Origin: Pseudomonadales bacterium
Lineage (GTDB): Bacteria; Pseudomonadota; Gammaproteobacteria; Pseudomonadales; DC-out160
Assembly: GCA_019090455.1 (NCBI GenBank)
Contig: JAHRWA010000103.1
Span: 1 to 64,000, forward strand
Direction: 5' to 3'
Length of the DNA stretch: 64,000 bases
In this document: positions 1-8,212 of the stretch, one piece after another
Layout: each line of letters opens with the position of its first letter
How positions within the stretch are numbered: the first letter of the stretch is position 1
Translations under genes and position numbers: made by a program
Notes under the pieces: model-generated
Database searches by the model: none
What the model was told of the DNA's origin: nothing
Seen by the model: the letters and a program-made list of their open reading frames with translations, nothing else

Positions 1-105
1 CTTTATTTATAGTCTTTTTCGCAAACTCATTATAAATTATTAGAGGGTTTCAGGCCTTCTTTTTTTATCTCTTAATGGGACAGCAGTGAAAAAGTACTTA
101 ACATT

Positions 106-147
106 AAAAAGCCCAATTCCGTATTCTCTTCAATTACGGAATTGGGC
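106..147 (-). terminator. Intrinsic terminator of the alcohol dehydrogenase gene
   Basis: A perfect 13-bp inverted repeat (111-123 with 135-147, 11-nt loop) is followed, reading the minus strand, by five T (complement of 106-110). It lies about 90 bp past the stop of the minus-strand dehydrogenase gene, so it is a textbook Rho-independent terminator for that transcript. Confidence 0.85.
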
Positions 148-178
148 TGTATCAGGCTATCGCTACAGACTTGCCCTG

Positions 179-217
179 ATCGCATTCTCAAGTGCAGTCC
201 GCACTTAAGAATGCGAT
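179..217. repeat. Second inverted repeat downstream of the alcohol dehydrogenase gene
   Basis: The arms 179-195 and 201-217 pair over 17 bp with one C-A mismatch around a 5-nt loop. No T-run follows on either strand, so it is not a classical terminator. It lies between the dehydrogenase stop and the terminator at 106-147 and may protect the mRNA 3' end. Confidence 0.5.
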
Positions 218-237
218 TGTCTAATTAAAGGCATTTT

Positions 238-1335
238 CTAATCGTAAACAATGACGCCACGTGCATTCACATTATTTTGCATATCTTCAAATGCCTGAGT
301 CGCATCGTCGATCGAGTAGGTAGTGGATACCATATCATCGAGATTTAATTTTCCATTTTGATAAAGGTTCAGTAACTTAGGAAAATCCACTGGCGGATTC
401 GCATCACCGTACATTGACCCTTTCAAAACCTTACCCGTCAACGAAAGTTGTAATGCATTCAGCTGTATGCTTTCGCTCAATTTACCAACACCAACGATAA
501 TGGCAGTACCCATACGTCGAACAGAGTTATAGGTCTGCTCCATCAATGCGGGAATTCCCACCGCTTCAAATGCATAATCTGCACCGCCACGGGTTAGTTT
601 GAATATTTTGCTTACGGCGTCTTCATTACCACCATTGATAACATGAGTCGCGCCAAACTTAGTCGCCATTTCTAATTTATTATCCGATAGATCAACCGCG
701 ATAATCTTCTCGGCTCCTGCCAATCTCGCCCCTTGAATGATAGAAAGGCCTATTCCACCACAGCCGAAAACAGCAACACTGGAACCGGGTTCTACTTTTG
801 CGGTATTGATCGCAGCACCCACACCTGTCATCACACCACATCCGACTAAAGCTGCTTTATCTAAAGGAATCGATTTATCAATTTTGACCGCGCTAACACT
901 GGGAACAACCGCATATTCCGCCATGCAACCCAGCAGAGTCATAACATTAAGATCTTCTTCACCGCGATGAACACGCGTCGTACCATCAATCATCTTGCCA
1001 GCGGCAGACTTTCCAACGGTACACATATTATGTCGATGATTGTGGCACTCATGGCAATCACCACAAAAAGGAACGAACGAAAGCACGACATGATCTCCTG
1101 GCTTAAAACGAGTGACTCCTTCGCCAACCTCCTCAACAATACCTGCACCCTCATGGCCAATCACGCTGGGTAACATCATGGGAATCGTGCCGTTAATTAC
1201 AGAAAGATCTGAATGGCAGACACCCGTTGCTTTCATCTTGATGAGTAATTCACCGGCCTTAGGCGGATCTATCGTCACTTCTTCAGTCGCAAAGCTATTA
1301 AGCTCATTTACTACCACAGCCTTCATTGTTTTCAT
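238..1335 (-). CDS. Zn-dependent alcohol dehydrogenase
   Basis: This is a 365-residue medium-chain dehydrogenase/reductase that oxidises an alcohol or adduct with a nicotinamide cofactor in the cytoplasm. Visible catalytic-zinc ligands are Cys40, the His61-Glu62 pair and Cys166. The structural-zinc cysteines are Cys91, 94, 97 and 105. The Rossmann glycine motif (GCGGIG) is at 191-196. The length is normal for class I/III-like enzymes. The start is supported by an AAAGGAAAG ribosome binding site 6-9 nt upstream. It is monocistronic, with its own terminator at 106-147. The exact substrate cannot be read from the sequence; the NDMA-dependent or class III-like subfamilies are possible. Confidence 0.85.
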   Translation of the reverse strand: MKTMKAVVVNELNSFATEEVTIDPPKAGELLIKMKATGVCHSDLSVINGTIPMMLPSVIGHEGAGIVEEVGEGVTRFKPGDHVVLSFVPFCGDCHECHNHRHNMCTVGKSAAGKMIDGTTRVHRGEEDLNVMTLLGCMAEYAVVPSVSAVKIDKSIPLDKAALVGCGVMTGVGAAINTAKVEPGSSVAVFGCGGIGLSIIQGARLAGAEKIIAVDLSDNKLEMATKFGATHVINGGNEDAVSKIFKLTRGGADYAFEAVGIPALMEQTYNSVRRMGTAIIVGVGKLSESIQLNALQLSLTGKVLKGSMYGDANPPVDFPKLLNLYQNGKLNLDDMVSTTYSIDDATQAFEDMQNNVNARGVIVYD

Positions 1336-1692
1336 TATTACTTTCCTTTCATCGAGGGTCTTTTGAGAATCCGGTTACATTCCGGCCTTCTCTCTATTTC
1401 AAGAACTAGCATTATCGAGTACTAGCATTTCAAACCGAATAAACCCTTTGTATCATATGCATGACCCAGATTGAACCCGAAGCCACGCTTTGAATCATTG
1501 CATTTTGGAATCTAAAGACCTGATAACGGGGTCAATTACGAAAAGCGTGTGTACTGGCTCTTATCTTCATTATTTCAGGCGTCATATCTCACGCATCAGG
1601 TAACGTGCGATATTATTCTATTCGTCACAAACGGCGGTTCAATGGGTTTTCAGAGAAGGGTTAACTAGCCCTCTATAGGCATAAGAAAAACG
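1336..1692. other. Intergenic region upstream of the alcohol dehydrogenase
   Basis: About 357 bp without a plausible gene lie between the dehydrogenase start and the response-regulator stop, both on the minus strand. It should carry the dehydrogenase promoter, but I see no convincing -35/-10 pair, riboswitch or strong hairpin. Confidence 0.4.
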
Positions 1693-2085
1693 CTATAGAC
1701 GACCGGAAGACGTCAATACATCTACAATCTTTTTAGTCAGCGCCTCAGGTTGAAATGGCTTTATAATGAAGTCATTGACCTTTTTGACGATAGCTTCCTT
1801 TACTCGCTCCGGGTTCGCTTCTCCCGTCACCATTAAAAAAGGTAAAGCCTCAGTCCGCTCTTCTGAACGAACCTGCTCAAGCAATTCAATTCCGGTCATT
1901 TCAGGCATATTCCAATCACAAATAACCAGATGAAATACACTGTTTTGAATTAAGGATAGTCCCTTTTTGCCATCACTGGCTTCGGTTACATTGGTAAATC
2001 CGTCGTCCATCAAGAATGAACGGAGTAGCATCCTCATGTCATCCATATCATCAATTATCAAAATATGAATATTCTCTCTCTTCAT
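1693..2085 (-). CDS. Single-domain CheY-like response regulator
   Basis: A stand-alone receiver domain of 130 residues, the usual CheY size, with no output domain. The acidic pocket (Asp12/Asp13), phosphoacceptor Asp57 (in CDWNMPEMTG), Thr87 and Lys109 (in FIIKPF) are all present, so it should be phosphorylatable. The start has an AAGGAAG site 8 nt upstream. It lies 113 bp downstream of the M23 peptidase gene with no chemotaxis genes nearby, so the partner kinase is unknown. Roles in chemotaxis, twitching or other two-component signalling are possible. Confidence 0.85.
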   Translation of the reverse strand: MKRENIHILIIDDMDDMRMLLRSFLMDDGFTNVTEASDGKKGLSLIQNSVFHLVICDWNMPEMTGIELLEQVRSEERTEALPFLMVTGEANPERVKEAIVKKVNDFIIKPFQPEALTKKIVDVLTSSGRL

Positions 2086-2198
2086 TCAAACATCTTCCTT
2101 GCTTGCATACTGGCCTATCTTTCAAACCATTTTATCAAATCACCCATACTAGAAATAAGAATAGTCACTAGACCTCATTTCAGAAAGAAAAGGTCATC

Positions 2199-3080
2199 TC
2201 AATTTAATGGTCGCTTTTTTTTACCAGCGGAAGGCATCGTACCCACCACCAACACAGGATCAAGCCGAACATTAAACCAGTTCATCCGCCAGTCCAAATG
2301 TGGTCCCGTAGCTCGGCCGGAAGCCCCTGTTTCAGCGATGATTTCACCCTGTTTCACATGCTGACCTACTTTTACTAAGCCTCTTTTCAAATGAATAAAC
2401 GTCGATGATATGCCATGGCCATGATCTAAGATCAAAGTCCCCCCAGAGTAGAACATATTCGGATGATACAGAGTCACAACCCCATCTGCGGGAGATACGA
2501 TCTGAGTACCCACTGGTGCCGCAACGTCAACGCCGTAATGGGGTCGTTTGGGTACCCCATTAAAAACCCTTTGACTGCCATACACTCCGGTAATCTCACC
2601 CAACAATGGCCATTTAAAATCTTGCGTGAAGTCAGTCCTGGCGTCATCAGTTTGTCTGGCTTTTTTAACGCTCGCATTCTCAGCACGAATACGCTCTAGG
2701 TTACTTTTAGACGGGTTCATGACTTTCTTGGAAATACCTTCAATTTTCTGAATACGGTATTCCCTTTTTGTAATCTCTATCTTTTTTACAATCCGACTGT
2801 CGTCCTCTAACAGGATGACTAGTTCATGAGCTTCAGCGGCGTCACGACCAAATCCGAAGGCAAAATCACCTTCTTCTGACAGTTTCAACTGCCGACTATC
2901 GAACATGACTTTTTTAACTTCTTTTACATCCGCTGCCTGGCCGATAATGAGGCCACCTTGTACATACTCGCCTCTAAGTGATACCGCCTCCTTAGCTAAA
3001 ATTTCGCTTGATATCGCCATTCCTAGAACCGCTATTGAAACCGCTGTTAGGACCGTCGTTAACACTCGTTTTATTTTCAT
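2199..3080 (-). CDS. M23 family metallopeptidase (LytM-type, exported)
   Basis: This is a probable periplasmic peptidoglycan endopeptidase. I chose the ATG at 3080 (293 aa): it begins a proper signal peptide (MKIKRV, then a hydrophobic stretch) and has an AGGGAAG ribosome site. A longer frame starting at 3152 overlaps the dihydroorotase stop and adds an unlikely hydrophilic leader. The C-terminal M23 domain has His181 and Asp185 (HYGVD) and a conserved GPH motif at 259-261. The canonical HxH reads His261-Leu-Asp263, replacing the second zinc His by Asp; similar HLDW variants seem familiar in proteobacterial homologues (memory only). The first half is an uncharacterised beta-rich region. Confidence 0.83.
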   Translation of the reverse strand: MKIKRVLTTVLTAVSIAVLGMAISSEILAKEAVSLRGEYVQGGLIIGQAADVKEVKKVMFDSRQLKLSEEGDFAFGFGRDAAEAHELVILLEDDSRIVKKIEITKREYRIQKIEGISKKVMNPSKSNLERIRAENASVKKARQTDDARTDFTQDFKWPLLGEITGVYGSQRVFNGVPKRPHYGVDVAAPVGTQIVSPADGVVTLYHPNMFYSGGTLILDHGHGISSTFIHLKRGLVKVGQHVKQGEIIAETGASGRATGPHLDWRMNWFNVRLDPVLVVGTMPSAGKKKRPLN

Positions 3081-3126
3081 TGAACTTCCCTGTTTGTCAT
3101 TCTCAATATCTGATCGAAAGTGCCTA

Positions 3127-3164
3127 ATTTCAATCCCGAGCGTACATTTCAATCCCGAGCATAC
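3127..3164. repeat. Two tandem 19-bp repeats at the pyrC 3' end
   Basis: The unit ATTTCAATCCCGAGC plus four bases occurs at 3127-3145 and 3146-3164, with only two differences. It overlaps the last codons of the dihydroorotase gene. This is one of many short tandem duplications in the window. Confidence 0.7.
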
Positions 3165-4480
3165 TCTAGAGGCTTACCAATAGTGTCACTGATGATCTGG
3201 CCATCCTGATAAATTATCTGACCATTGACGATAGTCGCCCAAATTGAGGATTTGAATTGCACTCCCTCAAAAGGGGACCAGGCACACTTGGACAAAATTT
3301 CAGTTGCACCACGCGGTTTGTTTAGGTCCACCAACACGATATCAGCCCAACAACCCTCACGAATATAGCCTCGATCTTTAACCCCAAATAGCTCTGCAAC
3401 ACTATGGCTAGTCTTGCTCACTATCTTTTCCAAACTGAACACGCCTTCGTGGTAATACTCAAGCAAAGAAAGCAACGCATCCTGCACCAAAGGTAAACCG
3501 GAGGGCGCGGAAAAATACGGGTTTTGTTTTTCTTCCCAAGTATGTGGCGCATGATCCGTGGCAATGACGTCTATCACATCGTCATTTACCGCTCGCAACA
3601 ACGCTTTTTGGTCTTGCGCTTTTTTTATCGCTGGATTGCATTTAATCAGCGCGCCCAAGGTTTCGTAATCACTTTCATTGAAATACAAATGATGCGCACA
3701 GGCCTCAGCGGTAATACGCTTATTCGCGAGCGGACCCGCCTCAAATAAAGCCAATTCTTTTTCGGTGGTGATGTGTAACACATGAAGCCGAGCATCGTAG
3801 GTCTTGGCTAGGCTCACCGCTAACACGGAAGACTTGTAACACGCTTCTTCAGATCGTATTAAGGGGTGGCAACTCATGGAGACCTCATCTCCATAGCGTT
3901 TTTTGAAAGACGCTTCATTAGCTAAAATAGTAGGCGTATCTTCGCAATGGGTTGCAATCAAAATAGGTGAAAACTGAAAAATCTGCTCTAGTGTTTGTCG
4001 GTTATCCACTAGCATGTTTCCTGTGGATGCCCCCATAAATATTTTCACCCCGCAAGCCAAGCGGGTATCAAGTCGTTTGATATCTTCTAAATTGTCGTTA
4101 CTCGCCCCCAAATAAAACCCATAATTTGCCATGGACTTTGTCGCAGCTAGCGCATGCTTCTTTTTTAAATTCTCCTCATTGATAGTCAAAGGATTACAAT
4201 TTGGCATCTCCATATAAGAAGTAATACCGCCCGCTACAGCTGCACGGGACTCCGTTCCCATATCCGCTTTGTGCGTGAGTCCAGGTTCTCGAAAGTGCAC
4301 TTGATCGTCGATCATTCCCGGCATGGCAATCTTACCCTCTGCATCCACCACTTTATCTGCCTTACAGGCACTAAGGTCTGGGCCAATTTGGGCAATCCGG
4401 CCATCTTCTATGTAAATATCTAACTCGCGCTGACTGCCTTCATTGACTACCAAGGCATTGGTAATAAGTAACTTGCTCAT
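3149..4480 (-). CDS. pyrC: Dihydroorotase (class I / AllB-like type)
   Basis: This enzyme cyclises N-carbamoyl-aspartate to dihydroorotate in de novo pyrimidine synthesis. The 443-residue amidohydrolase has a carboxylatable Lys146 (GVKIFMG), metal His178 (THCE), a later LHITT His and the ATDHAPH aspartate. The first metal motif is Gln60-Val-His62-Phe-Arg64 instead of HxHxR. I recall this DDQVHFREPG variant in other bacterial dihydroorotases, so the change probably marks a subfamily rather than loss of function. A good GGAG ribosome site precedes the ATG. It is divergent from the QueD-like gene, with an inverted repeat and a TATAAT-like -10 between them. A non-catalytic homologue is the alternative. 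Confidence 0.82.
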   Translation of the reverse strand: MSKLLITNALVVNEGSQRELDIYIEDGRIAQIGPDLSACKADKVVDAEGKIAMPGMIDDQVHFREPGLTHKADMGTESRAAVAGGITSYMEMPNCNPLTINEENLKKKHALAATKSMANYGFYLGASNDNLEDIKRLDTRLACGVKIFMGASTGNMLVDNRQTLEQIFQFSPILIATHCEDTPTILANEASFKKRYGDEVSMSCHPLIRSEEACYKSSVLAVSLAKTYDARLHVLHITTEKELALFEAGPLANKRITAEACAHHLYFNESDYETLGALIKCNPAIKKAQDQKALLRAVNDDVIDVIATDHAPHTWEEKQNPYFSAPSGLPLVQDALLSLLEYYHEGVFSLEKIVSKTSHSVAELFGVKDRGYIREGCWADIVLVDLNKPRGATEILSKCAWSPFEGVQFKSSIWATIVNGQIIYQDGQIISDTIGKPLEYARD

Positions 4481-4509
4481 AGCTTCTCCAAGTGGAGTGA
4501 TTTTATGGT

Positions 4510-4554
4510 ATTATAGCCCTATCTGGCGTCTCTATAAGGTCGCCAAATAGGGCT
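4510..4554. promoter_or_regulatory. Inverted repeat and TATAAT box between pyrC and the QueD-like gene
   Basis: Arms 4515-4528 and 4541-4554 form a 14-bp stem with one mismatch around a 12-nt loop. A minus-strand TATAAT lies at 4510-4515, 30 bp before the pyrC start, and a plus-strand TATAAG lies in the loop. The repeat therefore covers the promoter zone of both divergent genes. It could be an operator for a dimeric regulator or a 5'-UTR hairpin; that reading is inference. Confidence 0.45.
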
Positions 4555-4563
4555 AACACAAAG

Positions 4564-5538
4564 ATGGCCGTCACCCCTTCCAATATCCATTTTATTCAGG
4601 CTTCGAACATCCAAACTTCAATGAAACAACACTCCAGCATGACGTTATTCGTGGATCAACTCACAGTAATGGATTTCTCTTACCTTCATGTGAATCGCGG
4701 TATCGTCGGCGACAGCTGGCTTGTTGACGTCAATTTAGATGGCAAACTCAATGAACAGGGCATGATTTTCGACTTTGGCCAGGTTAAGAAACAACTGAAG
4801 GCAGAAATCGATAACAGCTTAGACCACAAATTAGTCATCCCCAAAGGACTGCCCTCCCTTGAAATTATAGAGGACGGCCAGTCTATCGAAGTCTCTTGGC
4901 TGAATAACCGTGGCCAATCCTGTCGGCACCGGTCGCCAAAAAGCGCCATCGTAATACTGGAAGCCGATTCAATTCAACCCCAGGTTGTTAAATCTTTTTT
5001 AGAGCAAAAGCTTAAGTCACTGCTGCCCGATAATGCGGAAAATCTAGACCTATCCATTTATCCTGAACCTGGTCTTGAAAAAAATGACCTCGAAAAAAGC
5101 ACCCCAGAAAAAAACGAAAGAGCTCCTGCGTATTATCACTATAGCCACGGTTTAAAAAAGCACCTAGGAGATTGTCAGCGTATCGCTCATGGTCACCGTT
5201 CAAAAATCGAAATCTATGAAAACGATATCCGCGCGCCACAACTCGAACTCGATTGGTCTCAGCAGTGGCAGGATATTTATATTGGAAGCGAAGACGATCT
5301 CGTGGATTCGGCCCACTCAGATATCCCCTCGGGAATGGTGCGATTCGAATATGAAGCGGAACAGGGCCATTTTATGATCCAGCTTGCGCGAGAGTCCTGC
5401 TATCTTATCGACACGGAAAGTACCGTCGAGCAAATCTCAATACACATAGCCCAAACGTTAAAAAATCAGTTTCCTCATTCAACATTTACTGTCAAAGCCT
5501 ATGAGGGCGTCAAGAAAGGAGCGATTGCAACAAGATGA
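4564..5538 (+). CDS. Two-domain 6-carboxytetrahydropterin synthase-like (QueD/PTPS) protein
   Basis: This 324-residue protein carries two diverged halves of the QueD/6-pyruvoyl-tetrahydropterin synthase fold. The N-terminal half keeps the DFG-x-VK and LDH signatures (about residues 73-95) but lacks the zinc HGH motif, reading VGDSW there. The C-terminal half keeps His192/His195, Cys204 and His209-Gly-His211, then a family-typical C-terminal tail. The linker contains a 15-bp tandem repeat. One composite site shared between the halves is an inference. No queuosine gene is adjacent; the stop overlaps hisI by 4 bp, so they are co-translated. The start is uncertain: none of three in-frame ATGs (4564, 4621, 4639) has a strong ribosome site. 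Confidence 0.7.
   Translation: MAVTPSNIHFIQASNIQTSMKQHSSMTLFVDQLTVMDFSYLHVNRGIVGDSWLVDVNLDGKLNEQGMIFDFGQVKKQLKAEIDNSLDHKLVIPKGLPSLEIIEDGQSIEVSWLNNRGQSCRHRSPKSAIVILEADSIQPQVVKSFLEQKLKSLLPDNAENLDLSIYPEPGLEKNDLEKSTPEKNERAPAYYHYSHGLKKHLGDCQRIAHGHRSKIEIYENDIRAPQLELDWSQQWQDIYIGSEDDLVDSAHSDIPSGMVRFEYEAEQGHFMIQLARESCYLIDTESTVEQISIHIAQTLKNQFPHSTFTVKAYEGVKKGAIATR
5071..5115 (+). repeat. Three 15-bp tandem repeats in the QueD-like linker
   Basis: Degenerate 15-mers at 5071-5085, 5086-5100 and 5101-5115 encode the pentapeptides GLEKN, DLEKS and TPEKN, in frame, between the two domains. Confidence 0.65.
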
Positions 5539-6029
5539 CCGATACTACATCACAGCTATCCGGATTTTCTTTTAAAGAAAATGAAAACGCCACACAAGGC
5601 CAAACATTTGATACGCAGAACGTATTCGATGCTCTCAAGTATAATGAGCAAGGGCTTATACCTGCTATCGCACAACAATATGACACTAAAGAAGTCTTGA
5701 TGATGGCTTGGATGAATGCCGAATCTCTACAAGAAACCGTTAAAGAAGGACGAGTTTGCTATTTTTCCAGATCCCGGCAAAACCTATGGCGCAAAGGTGA
5801 GAGTTCGGGGCAAGTGCAGATATTCAAAGAACTTCGAATGGATTGTGATGGCGACACTCTGTTATTGCTAGTGGACCAAACGGGACCGGCTTGTCACACC
5901 GGACGTAGAAATTGCTTTTATCTCGCACTAGATCAAAACGGAGAAGGCGCATCAAGCGGTGCATCAAAGAGTGCGATAACAGTAACGGATGCTCCCATAA
6001 TTGATCCGAAAGAACTTTATAAAAAATAA
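5535..6029 (+). CDS. hisI: Phosphoribosyl-AMP cyclohydrolase
   Basis: This enzyme opens the purine ring of phosphoribosyl-AMP in histidine synthesis. The core is intact: an LMMAWMN segment, VCYFSRSR, the Mg-binding MDCDGDT and the zinc-cysteine motif GPACHTGRRNCF. The 164-residue length is longer than stand-alone enzymes (about 110-130) because of a 30-residue N-terminal extension and a tail; there is no fused HisE (pyrophosphohydrolase) domain. The ATG overlaps the upstream stop (ATGA). It is away from any his operon, as is common in gammaproteobacteria outside the enterics. Confidence 0.9.
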   Translation: MTDTTSQLSGFSFKENENATQGQTFDTQNVFDALKYNEQGLIPAIAQQYDTKEVLMMAWMNAESLQETVKEGRVCYFSRSRQNLWRKGESSGQVQIFKELRMDCDGDTLLLLVDQTGPACHTGRRNCFYLALDQNGEGASSGASKSAITVTDAPIIDPKELYKK

Positions 6030-6065
6030 AGACAGTACTAAAGATAAGATTAAAGACAGTACTAA
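6027..6065 (+). repeat. 15-bp direct repeat after hisI
   Basis: The 15-mer TAAAGACAGTACTAA occurs exactly at 6027-6041 (containing the hisI stop) and at 6051-6065, 24 bp apart, in the short hisI-cysS spacer. Confidence 0.7.
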
Positions 6066-6101
6066 CGACGAAAATAAAACAGAAAATAAAGGCCAACGAT
6101 T

Positions 6102-7517
6102 TTGAACGATACGGATTTACACTTATACAACACGCTCACTCGCCAGAAGCAACGCTTCACCCCCTTAGATCCGAATAGAGTCACCTTGTATGTTTGTGGA
6201 CCCACAGTGTACAACTATATCCATATCGGCAACGCTAGACCCATTGTTATATTCGACACACTATATCGGCTGCTCAAGCGTTTATACCCAACGGTGGTAT
6301 ATGCTCGCAACATTACCGATGTCGATGACAAAATTAATGCCGCAGCGAAGGAAGCCGGTACGCCTATCGAAAATATTAGCGAACGTTTCGCTGATGCATT
6401 TCATCAAGACATATTACAGCTACGCACGCTAAAGCCTGACGTCGAGCCCCGCGCTACTGGCCACATTGAAGAAATGATACAGATGATCAGCAATCTGATT
6501 GAACGCGGGCATGCCTATGCCACTGAGGGGCACGTCTTATTTCACGTTCCCTCAATGCGGGATTACGGCAAATTATCTCGCCGTAATCAGGATGACCTTA
6601 AAGCGGGTGCACGAGTTGAAGTCGCATCCTATAAAAAACACGCTAGCGACTTCGTTCTCTGGAAACCATCCACTAGCGATCAACCCGGCTGGGATAGCCC
6701 CTGGGGCCGCGGGCGTCCGGGATGGCATATAGAATGCAGCGCGATGATTAAGAAACACTTGGGCAATACCATTGATATTCACGGGGGTGGGCAGGATCTC
6801 ATATTCCCCCATCATGAAAATGAGCTTGCTCAAGGATGCTGCGACCAGGATAACGAAGAATTTGTTCGTTATTGGGTACACAATGGCTACCTCACCATTG
6901 ATGGCGAAAAAATGTCGAAATCTTTAGGCAACTTTTTTACCTTAAAAGAAATTCTAGAGAAATTTAACGGTGAAACAGTTCGGTTTGCTTTGTTGAACGC
7001 CCAATACCGCTCTCCCTTAGATTGGTCAGAGGACGCATTAACCCAAGCCAAAGCTAGCCTCGATCGATTGTATGGTGCGTTACGAAATATTTCGGCTAAT
7101 GAAACCGCTATTGATGATCCGCGATTAGCTAAATTAGATGCGGCTCTTTGCGATGATTTAAATACACCAGAAGCACTCTCCATTCTACACGGGCTTGCTC
7201 ACGACATTAATAAATCCACTGACGAAAAGCAAAAAGCGATTTTGGCGAACACTTTACAACGAGCAGGGGAACATCTCGGTTTATTTGAATCCACGGCGCA
7301 AGAATGGTTTCAATGGCAACCCGAGAGCGCATCTGCCAAAACCGGCCTCACTGATACTGAAATTGACAAGCTAATAGCAGATCGCCTACAAGCCAAAGTC
7401 GATAAAAATTATGCGAAATCCGACGAGATCAGAGATCAATTAAAAGATGCCGGCATATTATTAGAAGATTACGCGGGTGGTACTCGATGGCAGCGTGACA
7501 CAACTAGCGCATCTTAA
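6102..7517 (+). CDS. cysS: Cysteinyl-tRNA synthetase
   Basis: This class I aminoacyl-tRNA synthetase charges tRNA-Cys. The HIGH-type motif appears as YIHIGNARP near residue 40, and KMSKSLGN is near residue 270. Zinc ligands are spread over the catalytic domain, and the C-terminal anticodon domain is complete. The length (471) is typical. The start codon is TTG at 6102, preceded by AAAGG; it fits because the alignable N-terminus (LYNTLTRQK) begins eight residues in, as in E. coli CysS. It follows hisI by 72 bp on the same strand and is probably cotranscribed with yidD. Confidence 0.95.
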   Translation: MNDTDLHLYNTLTRQKQRFTPLDPNRVTLYVCGPTVYNYIHIGNARPIVIFDTLYRLLKRLYPTVVYARNITDVDDKINAAAKEAGTPIENISERFADAFHQDILQLRTLKPDVEPRATGHIEEMIQMISNLIERGHAYATEGHVLFHVPSMRDYGKLSRRNQDDLKAGARVEVASYKKHASDFVLWKPSTSDQPGWDSPWGRGRPGWHIECSAMIKKHLGNTIDIHGGGQDLIFPHHENELAQGCCDQDNEEFVRYWVHNGYLTIDGEKMSKSLGNFFTLKEILEKFNGETVRFALLNAQYRSPLDWSEDALTQAKASLDRLYGALRNISANETAIDDPRLAKLDAALCDDLNTPEALSILHGLAHDINKSTDEKQKAILANTLQRAGEHLGLFESTAQEWFQWQPESASAKTGLTDTEIDKLIADRLQAKVDKNYAKSDEIRDQLKDAGILLEDYAGGTRWQRDTTSAS

Positions 7518-7525
7518 CTCGCCAC

Positions 7526-7852
7526 ATGTCCGCAATCGTTAGCAAGATGTCAGGATTAATCAGTAAACTACTCATTGGGCTAGTGAAAGCGTATTGCTAT
7601 TTCATTAGCCCTCTGACCACCCCCAGCTGCCGCTTTTACCCTACTTGTTCCGCTTATAGCATGGAAGCCATAACGCTTCACGGTCCGCTTAAAGGCAGCT
7701 ATCTCTCATTGCGCCGAATTTTAAAATGTCACCCCTTCCACTCCGGCGGTGTCGATCTAGTTCCCTCACCTGTAAAACCACCCTCACAAAAAAAAGAATT
7801 AGATGATGATGCTGAGGACAGTAAAAACAACGGAAACAACAAGTACAAATAA
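7526..7852 (+). CDS. yidD: Membrane protein insertion efficiency factor YidD
   Basis: This small membrane-associated protein helps YidC-dependent insertion. The 108 residues show the family core: an amphipathic N-terminus, [18 protein letters not shown] with its two cysteines, YSMEAI, the [17 protein letters not shown] segment and a GGVDLVP ending. A lysine/asparagine-rich tail of about 20 residues is extra. It starts 8 bp after cysS. yidD usually sits between rnpA and yidC, so its position after cysS is a displacement; convergence with the PilZ gene leaves only a 17-bp gap. Confidence 0.9.
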   Translation: MSAIVSKMSGLISKLLIGLVKAYCYFISPLTTPSCRFYPTCSAYSMEAITLHGPLKGSYLSLRRILKCHPFHSGGVDLVPSPVKPPSQKKELDDDAEDSKNNGNNKYK

Positions 7853-7869
7853 TTTCCCAAATTCAGATT

Positions 7870-8211
7870 TCAAGGAAACAGCTCCCGCCAAGTATCAACA
7901 TCCGTCTGCTCACCATCGAACAACATAAACCCTACTCTCACCCCGTCTTCCACTGGTCGTTTCCACCGAACTTCTGCCGTCAAAAAAAACTGTTTGGGCA
8001 CCCCTTGTAGCTCAACACACAAGTCAAGAATGGCACCTTCAGGCAAGTCATGCTCCATGGTTAACTGCAGGCCTGAGCTGGACACATCAACGGTTGCACA
8101 CGATACCACCTCACCCATATCAAGCTGGTCATGAGAGGCGGATACGATTTCTACATGCACCACTTCATTTCGTAAATGCCGGACTCCAATACGGCGTTCA
8201 TCATCATTCAT
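7870..8211 (-). CDS. PilZ domain protein
   Basis: This is a probable cyclic-di-GMP receptor of about 113 residues consisting of one PilZ domain. The RRxxxR motif sits at the N-terminus and a DVSSSGLQL motif (D-x-S-x-x-G) follows about 40 residues later, both standard ligand-binding elements. I chose ATG 8211, with AAGG upstream, immediately after the DUF1631 stop; a GTG at 8229 would add six residues and overlap that gene. Coupling to the DUF1631 gene suggests a shared c-di-GMP-linked role. Confidence 0.82.
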   Translation of the reverse strand: MNDDERRIGVRHLRNEVVHVEIVSASHDQLDMGEVVSCATVDVSSSGLQLTMEHDLPEGAILDLCVELQGVPKQFFLTAEVRWKRPVEDGVRVGFMLFDGEQTDVDTWRELFP

Positions 8212-8212
8212 A

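Noticed and set aside
2199-3152. Longer M23 start at 3152
   Set aside because: It overlaps the dihydroorotase stop, crosses a tandem repeat and hides the signal peptide. The ATG at 3080 has a strong ribosome site.
3149-4480. Dihydroorotase as inactive because of Gln60 in place of the first metal His
   Set aside because: The DDQVHFREPG form is familiar from other bacterial enzymes, and the Lys146 and His178 sites are intact, so loss of function is not the best reading.
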